DNA of 64,000 nucleotides from Nemertoderma westbladi (Eukaryota; Xenacoelomorpha; Nemertodermatida; Nemertodermatidae): NCBI GenBank assembly GCA_032718475.1, contig JAUCBJ010008016.1:29829-93828 (forward strand), written 5' to 3'. The translations under genes and the position numbers were made by a program. Numbering within the stretch: the first letter of the stretch is position 1; every line of letters begins with the position of its first letter. The notes under the pieces are model-generated. The model had not been told where the DNA came from. It saw nothing but the letters and a program-made list of their open reading frames with translations, and ran no database searches. Shown here piece after piece: positions 9,735 to 20,412 of the stretch.

Positions 9735-11266
9735 TCGATAACCTTATTACGGCGGCCCCCCTTTCCTTCGTCGACTACGACTGGAACGAGGTTATAAACC
9801 ACGCGTTTAAAGCGGTCGAGAACATTACACCGGGAGAATCGAAAACGCCCGCCGTTATCAACTCCTGGGACGAGAGCGGACCTTACGATATCCCTACGAT
9901 TACCGAGCTTCTCGGTGCGGAGGAGCCTCTGATCTCTTCGGAAGGGGAAGAGATATGGCTAAACGAGGGTGTTCTTCTCTCCACCCCGAAGCGACAACTC
10001 GAGCCGGAGGCCGCGTATGGACCGGCCGCCAAACGAGTTGCCTCGGCCGAACCGATAAAGAGAGCAGGCGTCTACACCCCACGCGGCTCCGGTAGCCCCG
10101 CGAGAGAGGTAGCCACTACAGCTGCATTGAGCGACTTCGGCGAAATATGCCAACGGTTATCCCCGTATCCTTTCCCGGGTGGCGAAGATTGGTCGTCGGA
10201 GATTCCGAGTACCAGCCACCAACGGACCCGCTCAGCGATACTGGTCGAGGAGGGCCCCAGCGATGCGCCGACCCCCGACGATCTCCTCGGTATCCCTCCG
10301 TCGAAAACCCCGGCACCTCTTCGCCGACCAGCGGTGGCTACTACACCCGCCGTTCCTCAGGACCCTATGCGACTAACCCGTTGGTACGCCGAGCAAACTG
10401 AATGGATCCACCGCCAGAAACGGTCGTCCGAGTTGAGACCAGCGGGACACAAAGAGGGTTATCGGAGCGAGAACATACTACGCAAAAGCCTAGCATTCCG
10501 CGGGCTACCGACCACCGAGAATATTCCGAAGAGCGACCGACGACTCGAATACTACGTCGGCGTCCCGATTCCGATATTCCCCGGTCGAGAAATGCAGTTG
10601 GAGGTATGCGGCGACTGCGGCTCGGAGCAGTGCCCACGCGGCAGAAGGAATCGGGTTACCGATTCTTGCCTCCAGCTCCTCGGGATACTCTACTGCCCAT
10701 ACTGCGCGATATCGGGCCACGACGTTTCGGTCTGTCCGATCCTTTATAACCTCTGCACCACGTGCGGTTTCCGTGGACATTCCGCTAGCCCCCGCTGCTA
10801 TATCAAATGTCCAACCAAAGACGTTACCGCTATGGGCAATATGGTCATGTTTGAGACATACGCAAACAGCCACTTAAAGACCAAGTTTCGGAGAAACGCT
10901 CGGAATACCGCGCAGGAGATGGCGTGCGGATATTTCTCCTTCCCGGAACGCCTCCACACGTCGGCCACGCTACCTTTCCATTACGTGGATCTGCTACTGA
11001 GCGCCGGATTATTCGGCCCATTCGAAGTCATTAGACGATTATATTCGTATAAAGAAGAGTTCGGTGACGGAGAGTGGTTTCTCGAGGCTTGCAACTCCGA
11101 GTTGGAAAGACGAACCGACATGATCCCGATGCCTTCGAAAGGAAGAGCCGCCAGGAGACAAGCCGAAGCGTTACTCACGATGGACGTTGACGCTCCTCTA
11201 CCAGCCATAGCGATCGATGAGAGTCGACGGGCGAAGAGACGAAAGGCGTATCAGAAAAAGAAATAG
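9545..11266 (+). pseudogene. Chimeric reading frame: LINE RT tail fused in frame to ORF2 3' half
   Basis: The tandem-duplication junction at 9,734/9,735 joins about 63 codons of LINE reverse-transcriptase tail to the last ~510 codons of ORF2 without a frame break. The result is 573 open codons carrying the disordered region, the Cys/His cluster and the basic tail but lacking the exonuclease-like part. There is no ATG near the 5' end; the frame begins at TTG and the first in-frame ATG falls deep within the ORF2 part. Expression as a fusion is therefore not supported, and I treat it as a broken copy. Against copy 1, at least three substitutions are seen (near 10,145, 10,910 and 11,088). Confidence 0.8.
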
Positions 11267-13237
11267 TGGATTGGGATATTCCAGGAACATTTATCGAATA
11301 TTTATTTTTATACAAACTCTAGGCCGAATTAATTAAAAACTATGCAATATTAAATTTGGGTTTTTTATATTGGGAATGACCTACGCAAACTCAATCGACC
11401 GACAGACTTCACGAAGGTCATTGGGGGGGACTGTTCGCGGTATTTCAACTTTCCATAACGCGAGTTGAATATTTTTGTATTTATTTAAAATTGATTATTC
11501 CGATATTACTACTGGGTGCGGGACCATGGGTTTTGGGCACATTTAATAAACTGGGGGCGATTTATGGGCGAACTTTGGGGCAACTTACAGGGTACGGGAA
11601 TAATTTCATAGTTATAAGGGCCAGGGGGGATGGAAAATGCAAGCAGTATTCAGGTTAGCCTGAGTACTATTAGGCCCTGGCCAACTTCCTGCTGCCTGTA
11701 GGGGTGGATTTGGTAATGCGCCAGGCCTAAAGGACAAGGACAGCCCTTAGCGGTCCCTGGCCAACAGCAGCCATTACGAGACTGAAAAGAACTCGGACCG
11801 CTGACTGCTTGTGTCAGGGATTTGCGACGGGCACCGACGGCCCCTTAGTAGCCAAGCCGTTCTGGTTCTCGATGATCGAACCCCGGGGTTCGTGAGGGGT
11901 GGAGCGGACACGCGAACGGGTGGCCAACTTAAGACTGCCCCCTGACCTAAGCCGTACTGGTTCTCGATGACCGATCCCTTCGGGGTTCGCGAGGGGTGGG
12001 ATGGACATGCGAAAGGGCTGGCCACAGGACGGGTTTGACGAGAACTGCCCTTAGCGGTCTCTGGTCAACGGCAGCTACTACGAGACTGAAAAGAACTCGG
12101 AACGCTGACTGCTTGTACTGGGATTTGCGACGGGACCCGACGACAGACCCCTTAGCCAAGCCGTACTGGTTCTCGATGATCGTTCCCTTCGGGGTTCGTG
12201 AGGGGTGGAACGGACACGCGACGGGGTCGAAAGACAAAGGACTAGACTCGACTAGACTCTACTGGCCTACCGACTGTTCGGAGCAGTTTCTTGGCTGCCG
12301 AAGCGACTACGAGCCTGAAACGGACTCGGAAAGCCTAGGTGGTTGGGTTTCTGTGATGAACCGACGGACCCCTAGCCAAGCCGTTCTGGTTCTCGATGAT
12401 CGAACCCTTCGGGGTTCGTGAGAGGTGGAACGGACACGCGAACGGGTCCACCGACACGACAGACTCCTAGCCAAGCCGTACTGGTTCTCGATGACCGAAC
12501 CCTTCGGGGTTCGAGAGGGGTGGTACGGATACGCGACAGAGTCTACCGACTGGACCGACCCTTAGCCAAGCCGTGCTGGTTCTCGATGATCGTTCCCTTC
12601 GGGGTTCGTGAGGGGTGGAACGGACACGCGACAGGGTCGACCGACACCGACACTACGGCACTAAGACTGGGACCGAGGGAAAATCTGGGGAACATTAGGT
12701 AGGCTAAAATTCTGAGCGAACAGTGGGTTATTAAATAATCTACCGTAGGGATTTATATTATCGTGTATAATTATTGTGAATATTTGGTGTATATTGATTT
12801 GGGGAAGCCCAAAATTATTCTTAATCAGGTTTCAATGATGTTGAACAGGTTTCAACTATAGGAAGTTACATTAAAGAGTATATCCAACTAATGCAGCTTT
12901 TTATCAACCGCAAACTTGCATCTTAGAAAATATTCCCTCCCCACAATCAATATCCGGTGACTGGCCGGGGCTCGGTGGTCTGTTAAGTCACGTCTCCAGC
13001 ATCGGCGTTTTTCCCCCCTGGTGTTGGGATAACGGCAACATAAACGTTTGCATTGGTTACCTGTAAATTTACGGATCAAATTTAAAATAGCTTTGTTGAC
13101 ATTCAAGTGTTTACATGGTGCTGCTCCTGCCTACTTGACCCATTTAATAACTCCCTATGTACCTCCACGACAATTACTGTCTGCTGATAAGGGACTTCTA
13201 TTTGTACCGCAGTTTTACTTGCATAATTACGGGAGAC
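9735..13237 (+). repeat. Copy 2 of the 3.5-kb tandem segmental duplication
   Basis: Near-identical direct repeat of 6,233-9,734, offset 3,502 then 3,503 bp. The junction sits inside the LINE fragment. The right end leaves the repeat at GGGAGAC and continues into the intact LINE tail. This is either a very recent duplication or an assembly artefact in which two haplotypes were laid end to end. Confidence 0.9.
11432..12722 (+). mobile_element. Duplicated copy of the BEL/Pao LTR
   Basis: Same TGTTCGC...GCGAACA termini and hairpin array as 7,930-9,219, and preceded by the same G-run at 11,421-11,429. It is 1 bp longer (an extra T near 11,957). Because it belongs to the 3.5-kb duplication, it should not be counted as an independent LTR insertion. 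Confidence 0.6.
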
Positions 13238-13500
13238 GGGCGTTCTCAATTGCGGCACCAACAATCTGGAACTCCCTCCCGCAAGAAGTTAGAGATGCCA
13301 CGACGCTGACTCTGTTTGAATCGCGACTCAAAACTCACCTGTACAAAGAGGAATATTGCTGATTTTTATTTAATATTGTTCAAACTTTTTAGTTATTAAT
13401 TAATTCTCTGTACGTAGCCTTTTTAGTTGGTTTCAAATAGTTTTTAAGCGCCTTGAAATATGTTCAGAAAGGCGCTATATAAATATATATTATTATTAGT
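13044..13500 (+). mobile_element. 5'-truncated LINE with intact 3' end (CR1/L2/Rex-like)
   Basis: The frame from 13,048 to 13,362 encodes the RT C-terminal region: LHWLPV, LHGAAPAYL, then RAFSIAAPTIWNSLP and ESRLKTHLYKEEY before the stop. A short 3' UTR follows and ends in GGCGCTATATAAAT with a (TATTATTAG)-like microsatellite tail. That ending is typical of non-LTR elements whose 3' tail is a short tandem repeat. Only the last ~105 codons remain, so it is a dead-on-arrival copy. Confidence 0.85.
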
Positions 13501-14598
13501 ATTATTATTTGTTTAGACCAGTTGGTTAACAGAGAAAAAGTCGCAAACAGGCTGCCGGCGATAGCTATGGACGGTCAGATTTAAGCGACGGCGGGATTTC
13601 AGGACATTGAGCTTGTGGGTACAATGATGTTGCATCATAATTATATAGAACATCATGGCTTATGTGCGTGCCATCAAACATTGTGCACCATGCGTAACAT
13701 TCTCGTACAATTACAATCCAGAGGTCTGGACACCTCGACAGTAAGAGCCCATGAATGTATGCCATGTAACATCAGGCGGCACCTTGGTGCACGGATAAGT
13801 TTAACCTTTACGAAGCTACACAACTCGGCTGAATCACTCATCGTGGACAGCCAGATCGTGGCAGTGGCAGACAATGATTTCCCTTTGCGGGCGGATAACT
13901 TCCGCCGAACTCCTATCCATGACCATTGACCACGACAAGATGTATCTGAAATTATTTAATAAACATGCCCCACAAATACATGAAAATCATGTTACTAAAG
14001 ATCATACATAGGCTGATTGAAGTAAGTGTTCACTGTCAGGAGATCGGATCGGTCTTCTTACTGTGAAAAAAATAAAAGCACATTCATTCCTTTAATTTAA
14101 TTCGGTCTAAGACTACAACTTAAAATATAAGCTCATACATACCTAGTGTTGCTATTTTCGGACAAAAAAAAATCGTGAAATTATGATTTCTAATAATCTA
14201 CATAGCGATCAGTATGCGGGTTGTTGTTACTATTGCATCGCGTAGTGTGGTGTTTCATGCTTCTACAGTGTCTGACGCATAAATTTCGTCCACCTGCCCG
14301 ACCATTGACTATTTCAGTTTGGTTGACCGCGTACTGCCTATTCATGTGTTCATGCTGGCGTTTTTTTGTTCATGCTCACCTCCAACGTGTTGGAACATAA
14401 TATCTGGCCTGGCTTAGGTACTTTACCGCGTATACATATTGCGAACAAATTCCCCTTGTATCTGCCAACCTTACCTCCACACACCAAAGCGTTTTCTTAG
14501 TAATTACATCACAAACACACCACTTATTTATCTTTCGTGACTATCAATGTAAACTTGACTTCATAGTAATAAATTACTGAGGTAATGCCAAGAATTAA
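13501..14598. other. Gene-free stretch
   Basis: No supported gene. A 104-codon plus-strand frame (13,615-13,929) has several Cys residues (CAC, CMPC), but nothing else marks it as coding, so it is not called. The rest is AT-rich unique sequence. Confidence 0.4.
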
Positions 14599-14599
14599 A

Positions 14600-14873
14600 C
14601 GCGGAAGTTATAGAGATACAAAAATGGCTGAAGTAAATCTCATAATACAAACAATATCCGGGTTATAGGTTGCGGGCACGATACGACAGTGTGGGGGACG
14701 TGAGTTAAACAGAGCCGAATAGATTAATGATGTTATCTACTCATATAGCTATGAAGGGTATTTACCAAGTTGGAGTTATTGCCAAGTATTGACTTACTGA
14801 TAAAAGGTAATGCAATAGTTATAGTTAGTGATATGAGTAATAATGAAATTCGGTTGTGGTAGCAAGGTGGCGC
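14600..14873 (+). repeat. Dispersed direct repeat, copy A
   Basis: About 260 bp ending in GTAGCAAGGTGGCGCAA match 15,985-16,259 closely, including TCATAATACAAACAATATCC and CGTGAGTTAAACAGAGCCGA. A 7-bp gap (CGATACG) and a 3-bp gap separate the copies. There are no coding features; probably a fragment of an interspersed non-autonomous element. Confidence 0.8.
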
Positions 14874-15428
14874 AAAACAAATCCATAATGAAAAACAATT
14901 AATCCAATATTGTAATATCAAACTACGAATTTTAATACGAAAATCGTAACCCATAAACCGATGTTTGAGCGATTTCTATGCCCTAAAGATAGGCTGTCTG
15001 GATTAACGGTCGGGGGCGGGCTAATAATTCAGATCTTTGTAGGGCTCTAGTGGAACAAAGTTTATTGACTCATGGATGAGACCGAGACAGATTATTTGTC
15101 TCAAGAGGTTGCCCTAGTGTGACCCTTAACTGCAGTATTATATAGGCCGCCAAGGCCAAGGTCACGTATACATTTTAACATTAAGTGGACCGCGTCCTTC
15201 TAGGTTCCCTACTGCGGCACTATGAACAAGGACTTCGCTCTAACTTCTTTGTTTCAGCCAATTAGGCAACTGGAGACCCTTCGGTCTGTGCCACACTACT
15301 GTAAAAGGCAAACCGTCAATGTACGCAGCTAAAATCCAAAACAAGCTGTTTTCCCAACGACCAGTTTATCAGTGTGAGGCCGTTTGGATATTTACTATCA
15401 TTTCTGCTTGAGTCCCGTGGGTTGGGTG
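14874..15428. other. Gene-free stretch
   Basis: Unique-looking sequence; no ORF, RNA gene or repeat could be supported here. Confidence 0.4.
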
Positions 15429-15606
15429 AATTCTTAGCCCGCGGGTATTCTTAGCCCGCGAGTTAGTAAAGGAGCGGGTTTGGCGTATTGGGGGAACCAA
15501 AACAATAAACGTTCTTGTTTTGCGGGCTAAGAATACCCACGGGCTAAGAATACTCGCGGGCTAAGAAAACCCACGGGCTAAGAATTCTCGCGGGCTAAGA
15601 ATTCCC
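15429..15606. repeat. Inverted and tandem GGGCTAAGAAT motif cluster
   Basis: The left arm (about 15,429-15,462) carries two copies of ATTCTTAGCCCGCG. The right arm (about 15,523-15,606) carries five tandem copies of its reverse complement CGGGCTAAGAAT. The arms can fold into a ~30-bp stem around a ~60-nt loop. Confidence 0.8.
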
Positions 15607-15984
15607 CACAAGACCTGCCCACGCAGAGCGAGTTTCTCATTTAGGTGAAGTAGAAATTCAAACCTTTGGTCCAGAATACAAAATATAACGAGACATATTG
15701 GGGGGAAATTGATGAATTACAGTATAATATCCCATCTTGCAGAAGAAACATTGTTACAAATGTCATTAAGAGGAAGGAGCAGCTTACACTGGCATGGCAC
15801 AGTGGCACAGTGGTGGTGGCACAGACTAATTTTTGTTCGTAAACAAAAACTGTACTGTACTTGTACTCAAACAGCCATTTGAGCATCACTATTTACCTAA
15901 ACAGGATTCCATTTTGAGTGCGTCGATAGTCCCCCTAATCCTTATAATTTCTTCATGGTATGATCTCGGCGTTATTGCTATCTT

Positions 15985-16259
15985 AAACCCGGAAGTTAGC
16001 GAGACACAATTAGCTGAACTAAATCTCATAATACAAACAATATCCGGGTTATAGGTTGACGGCACGACAGTGTGGGGGACGTGAGTTAAACAGAGCCGAA
16101 TAGATTAATGATGTTATCTACTCGTATAGCTATGAAGGGTATTTACCAAGTTGGATTTATTGCCAAGAATTATTGACTTACTGATAAAAGGTAATGCAAT
16201 AGTTATAGTTAGTGATATGAGTAATAATGAAATTCGGTTGTGGTAGCAAGGTGGCGCAA
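15985..16259 (+). repeat. Dispersed direct repeat, copy B
   Basis: Second copy of the ~260-bp sequence at 14,600-14,873. It is followed within 40 bp by the left arm of a separate inverted repeat (16,299-16,420). Confidence 0.8.
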
Positions 16260-16298
16260 CACATACCATGACAACTTTCCAAAAAAAATATATAATCG

Positions 16299-16420
16299 GC
16301 ATGCTGCATTGTAGCTGCATTAGGAATGCTATGCTGGCTTAATGTACCGAACAAATTACGTAACACAACTCCCTATCACCAATGACTTCAAATCTTCGAA
16401 GCCTCTCAAAGACCAAGAAA
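16299..16420. repeat. Inverted repeat, left arm
   Basis: CGGCATGCTGCATTGTAGCT through ACAACTCCCTATCACCAATG and AAATCTTCGAAGCC matches, reverse-complemented and with gaps, the segment at about 17,140-17,264. It looks like an old transposon or a pair of inverted copies about 0.75 kb apart. Confidence 0.65.
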
Positions 16421-17139
16421 ATCATGACAAAATTGGGGGACGCTGCAAACTTCGCCCTCAAAATAAGTGTTTAACAACCTCGTTTATTATTTTGGTTAGA
16501 AACCTGTAACCCATCGCGGCATCGTGTCTGTAACCCATCGTGTCTGTAACCTGCTCCTTTCCCCCAATCGGGCGAAGGTTGGACGCGGGCGAAGATTGAC
16601 CCATCCGTAGTAGGCAAGGTTCCATAACGTATAAGGTATAATATGTATGTCCCTGCAGGTCGGATGCCCAATTGTTACAAGGTATGGAAGGTACAAATAT
16701 TATATAAAACAGTTCAACTTATGTTTGGTTATAGTTTTCACATTATAGACATTTGGAATTTTTTATTACTCTATTTAAAACTATCAGTAAAGTTGTAGAT
16801 ATGAAGGGGGTAATTTTGTTATAAAAAAAAGTTTTTCAAAACGACAAATCTGATGAGCATGATATCGTCAGTGATAATTGTAATTTAAGAAACTAACTAT
16901 ACCGCTCGTGAAGACTTCTCACCCTCCGTGGTTTCCTACTAAACAATCTGTTAGACCCCCAGTATTAAAGACTGTGATTGTGTAAATAGAATTTGGGTAA
17001 AAATTGTTTAGTGATCGACCTTGTTTCCATGAGGTTGCCGTGAGGACCAGCCAGTGCATAATCTTGTACTTTGGTAGCCTCATGGAGTGAATAAGCATGG
17101 TGGACAGTCCATGACTTTCTTGAGACGCATCTTAAAGGA

Positions 17140-17264
17140 CACTGGCCTTGAAGATTTGGATGATCTAGCAAATGTCATGGGTGATAGGGAGTTGTGGCGG
17201 TGCAATTTTGTCGATAAGCCGGCACAGCATTCTTAAAAATGCAGCTGCAATGCAGCATGCCGAT
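17140..17264. repeat. Inverted repeat, right arm
   Basis: Reverse-complement partner of 16,299-16,420; contains GGTGATAGGGAGTTGTGG and TGCAGCTGCAATGCAGCATG. The interval between the arms has no convincing coding frame. Confidence 0.65.
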
Positions 17265-17699
17265 CCTAGTAGTTGTTTCCATGGATTGGAGGGCACTTTT
17301 AATTTTCCAGTTTTTATTTCTCAACTATTTCATGATAAATATAATTGCGCCAGGAAGATTCTGAAACATTATATAATAACTGAAAATTAAATAAAAGGCA
17401 TTAAAATTAATTATTGGCTTGCGATTTTAAAATATTTGAATACCTTTTAATATATTTTTATTATATGTCTCAGTGCAATATCTTCATACATAAAAATACA
17501 TTCTTGGCGTTTTTCTGTTTCTTCTTAATCTTACAAGTACGAAGTCAAAATTATTTCAGCGAAAAAATAACATTTCAACATTACAATGGAAACGCGAATG
17601 TCGTCCTATATTGTTTAAATTAAACATATATACAGAGAGAACAACATACTGACATAGTAAAAGGTGAAAAAGAAATAATAATAAAGGATTGACTAGTGA
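17265..17699. other. Gene-free AT-rich stretch
   Basis: No gene is supported; AT-rich sequence up to the left target-site duplication of the minus-strand LTR element. Confidence 0.4.
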
Positions 17700-17704
17700 A
17701 TTTG
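17700..17704. other. Target-site duplication, left (ATTTG)
   Basis: ATTTG precedes the LTR terminus at 17,705 and is repeated at 28,537-28,541 just after the other LTR. Five base pairs is the length typical of BEL/Pao integration. Confidence 0.9.
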
Positions 17705-18885
17705 TGTTCGCGCTTTTGAAGACCTTTAGCAGTTTAACCTGCCAAAATTTATATGTCTTTTAGTTAATTAACACACCTTTAGCATACGACAATATTTTAT
17801 GCTAATAAACAAAACATTAGCCGAAGCCAGCCCATGCGCGATCATTCACCCGATGGATCTACACCCGGGAGGCTGAATTCGGATGCTTAGATTTTATTAT
17901 TGCAGTGTAAGGTTGCAGTGTAAGCCTACTGTATTATTCGATTGATCGCTAATATGTAATTTCTGACAGATATTATTAACTTTCGGGAAATATTAACAGT
18001 TCCTTTAGGACGTGGCGCTCTATCTATTTAAACAGAGCTAGGACTTATACTAAACGCAACGATAAGGCTTATGATTAAAGTATAAGTCGCATTCTTTAGG
18101 AAATGCTTTGTTACCAGTCACATCACACTCACAATCATGCACACTATTCTGCCGACCGTCAGTATATTTGATCACACATAAAGAGAACAGCAATTGACTC
18201 AGGTAGTGTCTACTAAATAACATTAGATTCAATACACACCACATTGATATAAATCGCAATTGTTATATATAGCCGGTCTCTCTAACCTGTAGTGTATCAA
18301 GAAATTGGGAAATTTGGGTGATTTATCAATATTCTCCAAATGACAATATTTCATCAACAAATCGATACAATTAATAACTGACGGTAAATAGCAGTACAAA
18401 CAATATGATTAGTGCAATTAAATTAAGTGAGGTAACACTGCCGGTAACAGTTATACTTTCTATAATCTAAGCAGTTTTACTAGAGTTGTTCCAAAAGCCG
18501 GTGTTATGGCGAAAATGGGAACACAACAACAGAAACATGTGACTACTGCTCTATATGAAGATACCAAAAACTCTTATTCCACGAAGCCCCGTTCAACACA
18601 GAGGATGAGCATAGAGATAGGAAATTCAGTTCAGTAGCGCTGGGATAGGTCGAAATCAACGCCCACGCAAATTCTATTGGCCGACACGGGCAGCAAGGCT
18701 AAGGCAACCTCTCTAAGCTAGTTGGCCGATTAAACTGAGCCCAGATATCTCCGTATAGCACATCAGCCAATAAGCTGGTAGCTTGCACTATTTTAGTTAT
18801 AAATCCCTTTGAGAGTATTCTAGCGACTGGGGGGGAACTGGCCAGCAAAGGCAAACGTATCAGTTATCCCACAAAAGCTTTTACA
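17705..18885 (-). repeat. 3' LTR of the minus-strand BEL/Pao element
   Basis: Plus-strand ends are TGTTCGCG and TTTTACA; on the minus strand it begins TGTAAAAGC and ends CGCGAACA. Length equals that of the partner LTR (27,356-28,536) and no difference was seen by eye, implying recent insertion. On the minus strand the preceding sequence, CTGGGAGCGG, is the candidate polypurine tract. Confidence 0.92.
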
Positions 18886-18971
18886 CCGCTCCCAGAAAAT
18901 GGGATTTAAGTCTATAAAATATACAAAATCACAGTTTCTCAAATACGAAAATACTCTAAACAGTTAGTCTT

Positions 18972-20412
18972 TCATGCGCGGACGGCGTTTACGCAGTTTT
19001 TTAAAGCTAGCCAGAGTCTTTTTCTCTTTGGGGCGAGCCACTTTACAAGGAGGGCTATAACTCCTGGGTGAAGGGTGCAATATGATTGCATCAGAGGGTA
19101 TAGGATTATGGTCGGTGTATCCGCCAGTCGAAGTGCCGAGTTGATTGACATCAACGTCGGGGAGAGGGGTCTAACGGCTTTGAGAGCTCGTTTCAAGACA
19201 GCCGCTCTTACGGGTCCTTTACGAGTGGTCTGAACGAGGGCCGTGGATGGACCATAGGCAGTTAGAAACTTCCTTGGTTTAATGGTTCTTTCCAACTCGC
19301 GTTCGCGGGCTCGGTACTCGTAAGGCCGTCGATATACTTCCTGTAACTCGGGGTGTGAGTTGACAAATAAGTCTCCATAGGCCGGATCTTGACGGATAAA
19401 GTTTATTAAGTTGTAAGAATTGATGTCACTCGGATTAATGCTCCTGAGAAATTTGCGTACATATTTGGTTGAAATACATTCTCCAACGCGCTTCAGTAGT
19501 TCATAACTTGATAGGCGTGATTTCTGCTCGACGGAGGCAAACAAATAAGGATGGAACGCATAAACTCTTTCGTAAGCGCGTCGAGGGTAATAGCGATGGC
19601 GTGAATCACAATGTAAATCAGCGCTCGCTTCCCAAGCTCTGATGTAACGTAGTGTGATCATTTCATCTACGCTTTCCAAATCGTTACTAAAAAGGGCAAT
19701 CGAAACTGGCGCGTCCCTTTAGTTGACAATGGTGACATTGAGTCATAAATTGAGGGCAAACCGCAAAAATGTGCAAGTTATTGAGTCTGTAATACGCGCA
19801 ATAAATTTCCATCGTCGGTTGTTCGTGGAAATAGGAACAGCGGACGTCTGTGTCCATGGGCGTAACATGGTCTCTCGATGCGCATAACCGACAACGTTGC
19901 CGAGAAACATAGTTGGCATGGCGATAATCGTACGCAGTGAGACACTGTGGACTTTGATACCATTCTAGGAGGTAATCGTTGTCGTTGTTCCGGGCGCGAT
20001 AGGCTGAATCTCCTCAGATTCTAGGCATATTGGTTCGTACTCCCAGTCTGTTACGAATAGAATTTTCGTGATCTATTCTCGGTTTATCGTTACGACGCCG
20101 CTGGGTATGATATTTAAATAGAACCATTTCCCCTTCGGTGTCTACATCGTCCGTATCATGTAAATCGATAGGATGGCCGGTAGTTAAGAAGTCCATATAC
20201 GTACCATTACGATGCGTATAGCGAGCGGTTAATTTTCGATAGTCCAATTCACGCGTAAGTTGCTCTTGGGACATCGGCGGTTCGATATAACGACCATCGT
20301 CCTCCGTAATAGTCGGATCGGCTTCACCGCGTATCAAGCTATCCACAAACGCTTGTAAAGGTAGAGTATATCGCTCTCTAATACCAAGGTCATCTTCTAT
20401 CAATTCCGTCAT
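18972..20412 (-). pseudogene. Broken env-position ORF of the minus-strand element (Cys-rich)
   Basis: Three open segments lie head to tail on the minus strand. The first (20,412-20,014; 132 aa, acidic) ends at a TGA. The same frame then stays open for about 108 codons (20,013 to about 19,690) and carries CxxC pairs. After a five-base A run on the plus strand (19,689-19,693) the open frame shifts by one into a 235-codon basic segment ending at 18,972. One nonsense change plus one homopolymer indel would explain the breaks in a ~480-codon gene. At 19,714-19,761 the motif VCP-x5-CxxC-x3-G has the same spacing as in the plus-strand element's ORF2 (7,228-7,279). Both genes lie between pol and the 3' LTR and both have basic C-termini. 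Homology beyond that motif is not established. Function unknown. Confidence 0.6.

Noticed and set aside
13615-13929. 104-codon plus-strand frame with several Cys residues
   Set aside because: Too short, no recognisable domain, and no splice or regulatory context; chance frame or an old repeat fragment.
18050-18259. 69-codon minus-strand frame, repeated at 27,701-27,910
   Set aside because: The identical copy is explained by the two LTRs; nothing suggests it is a gene.
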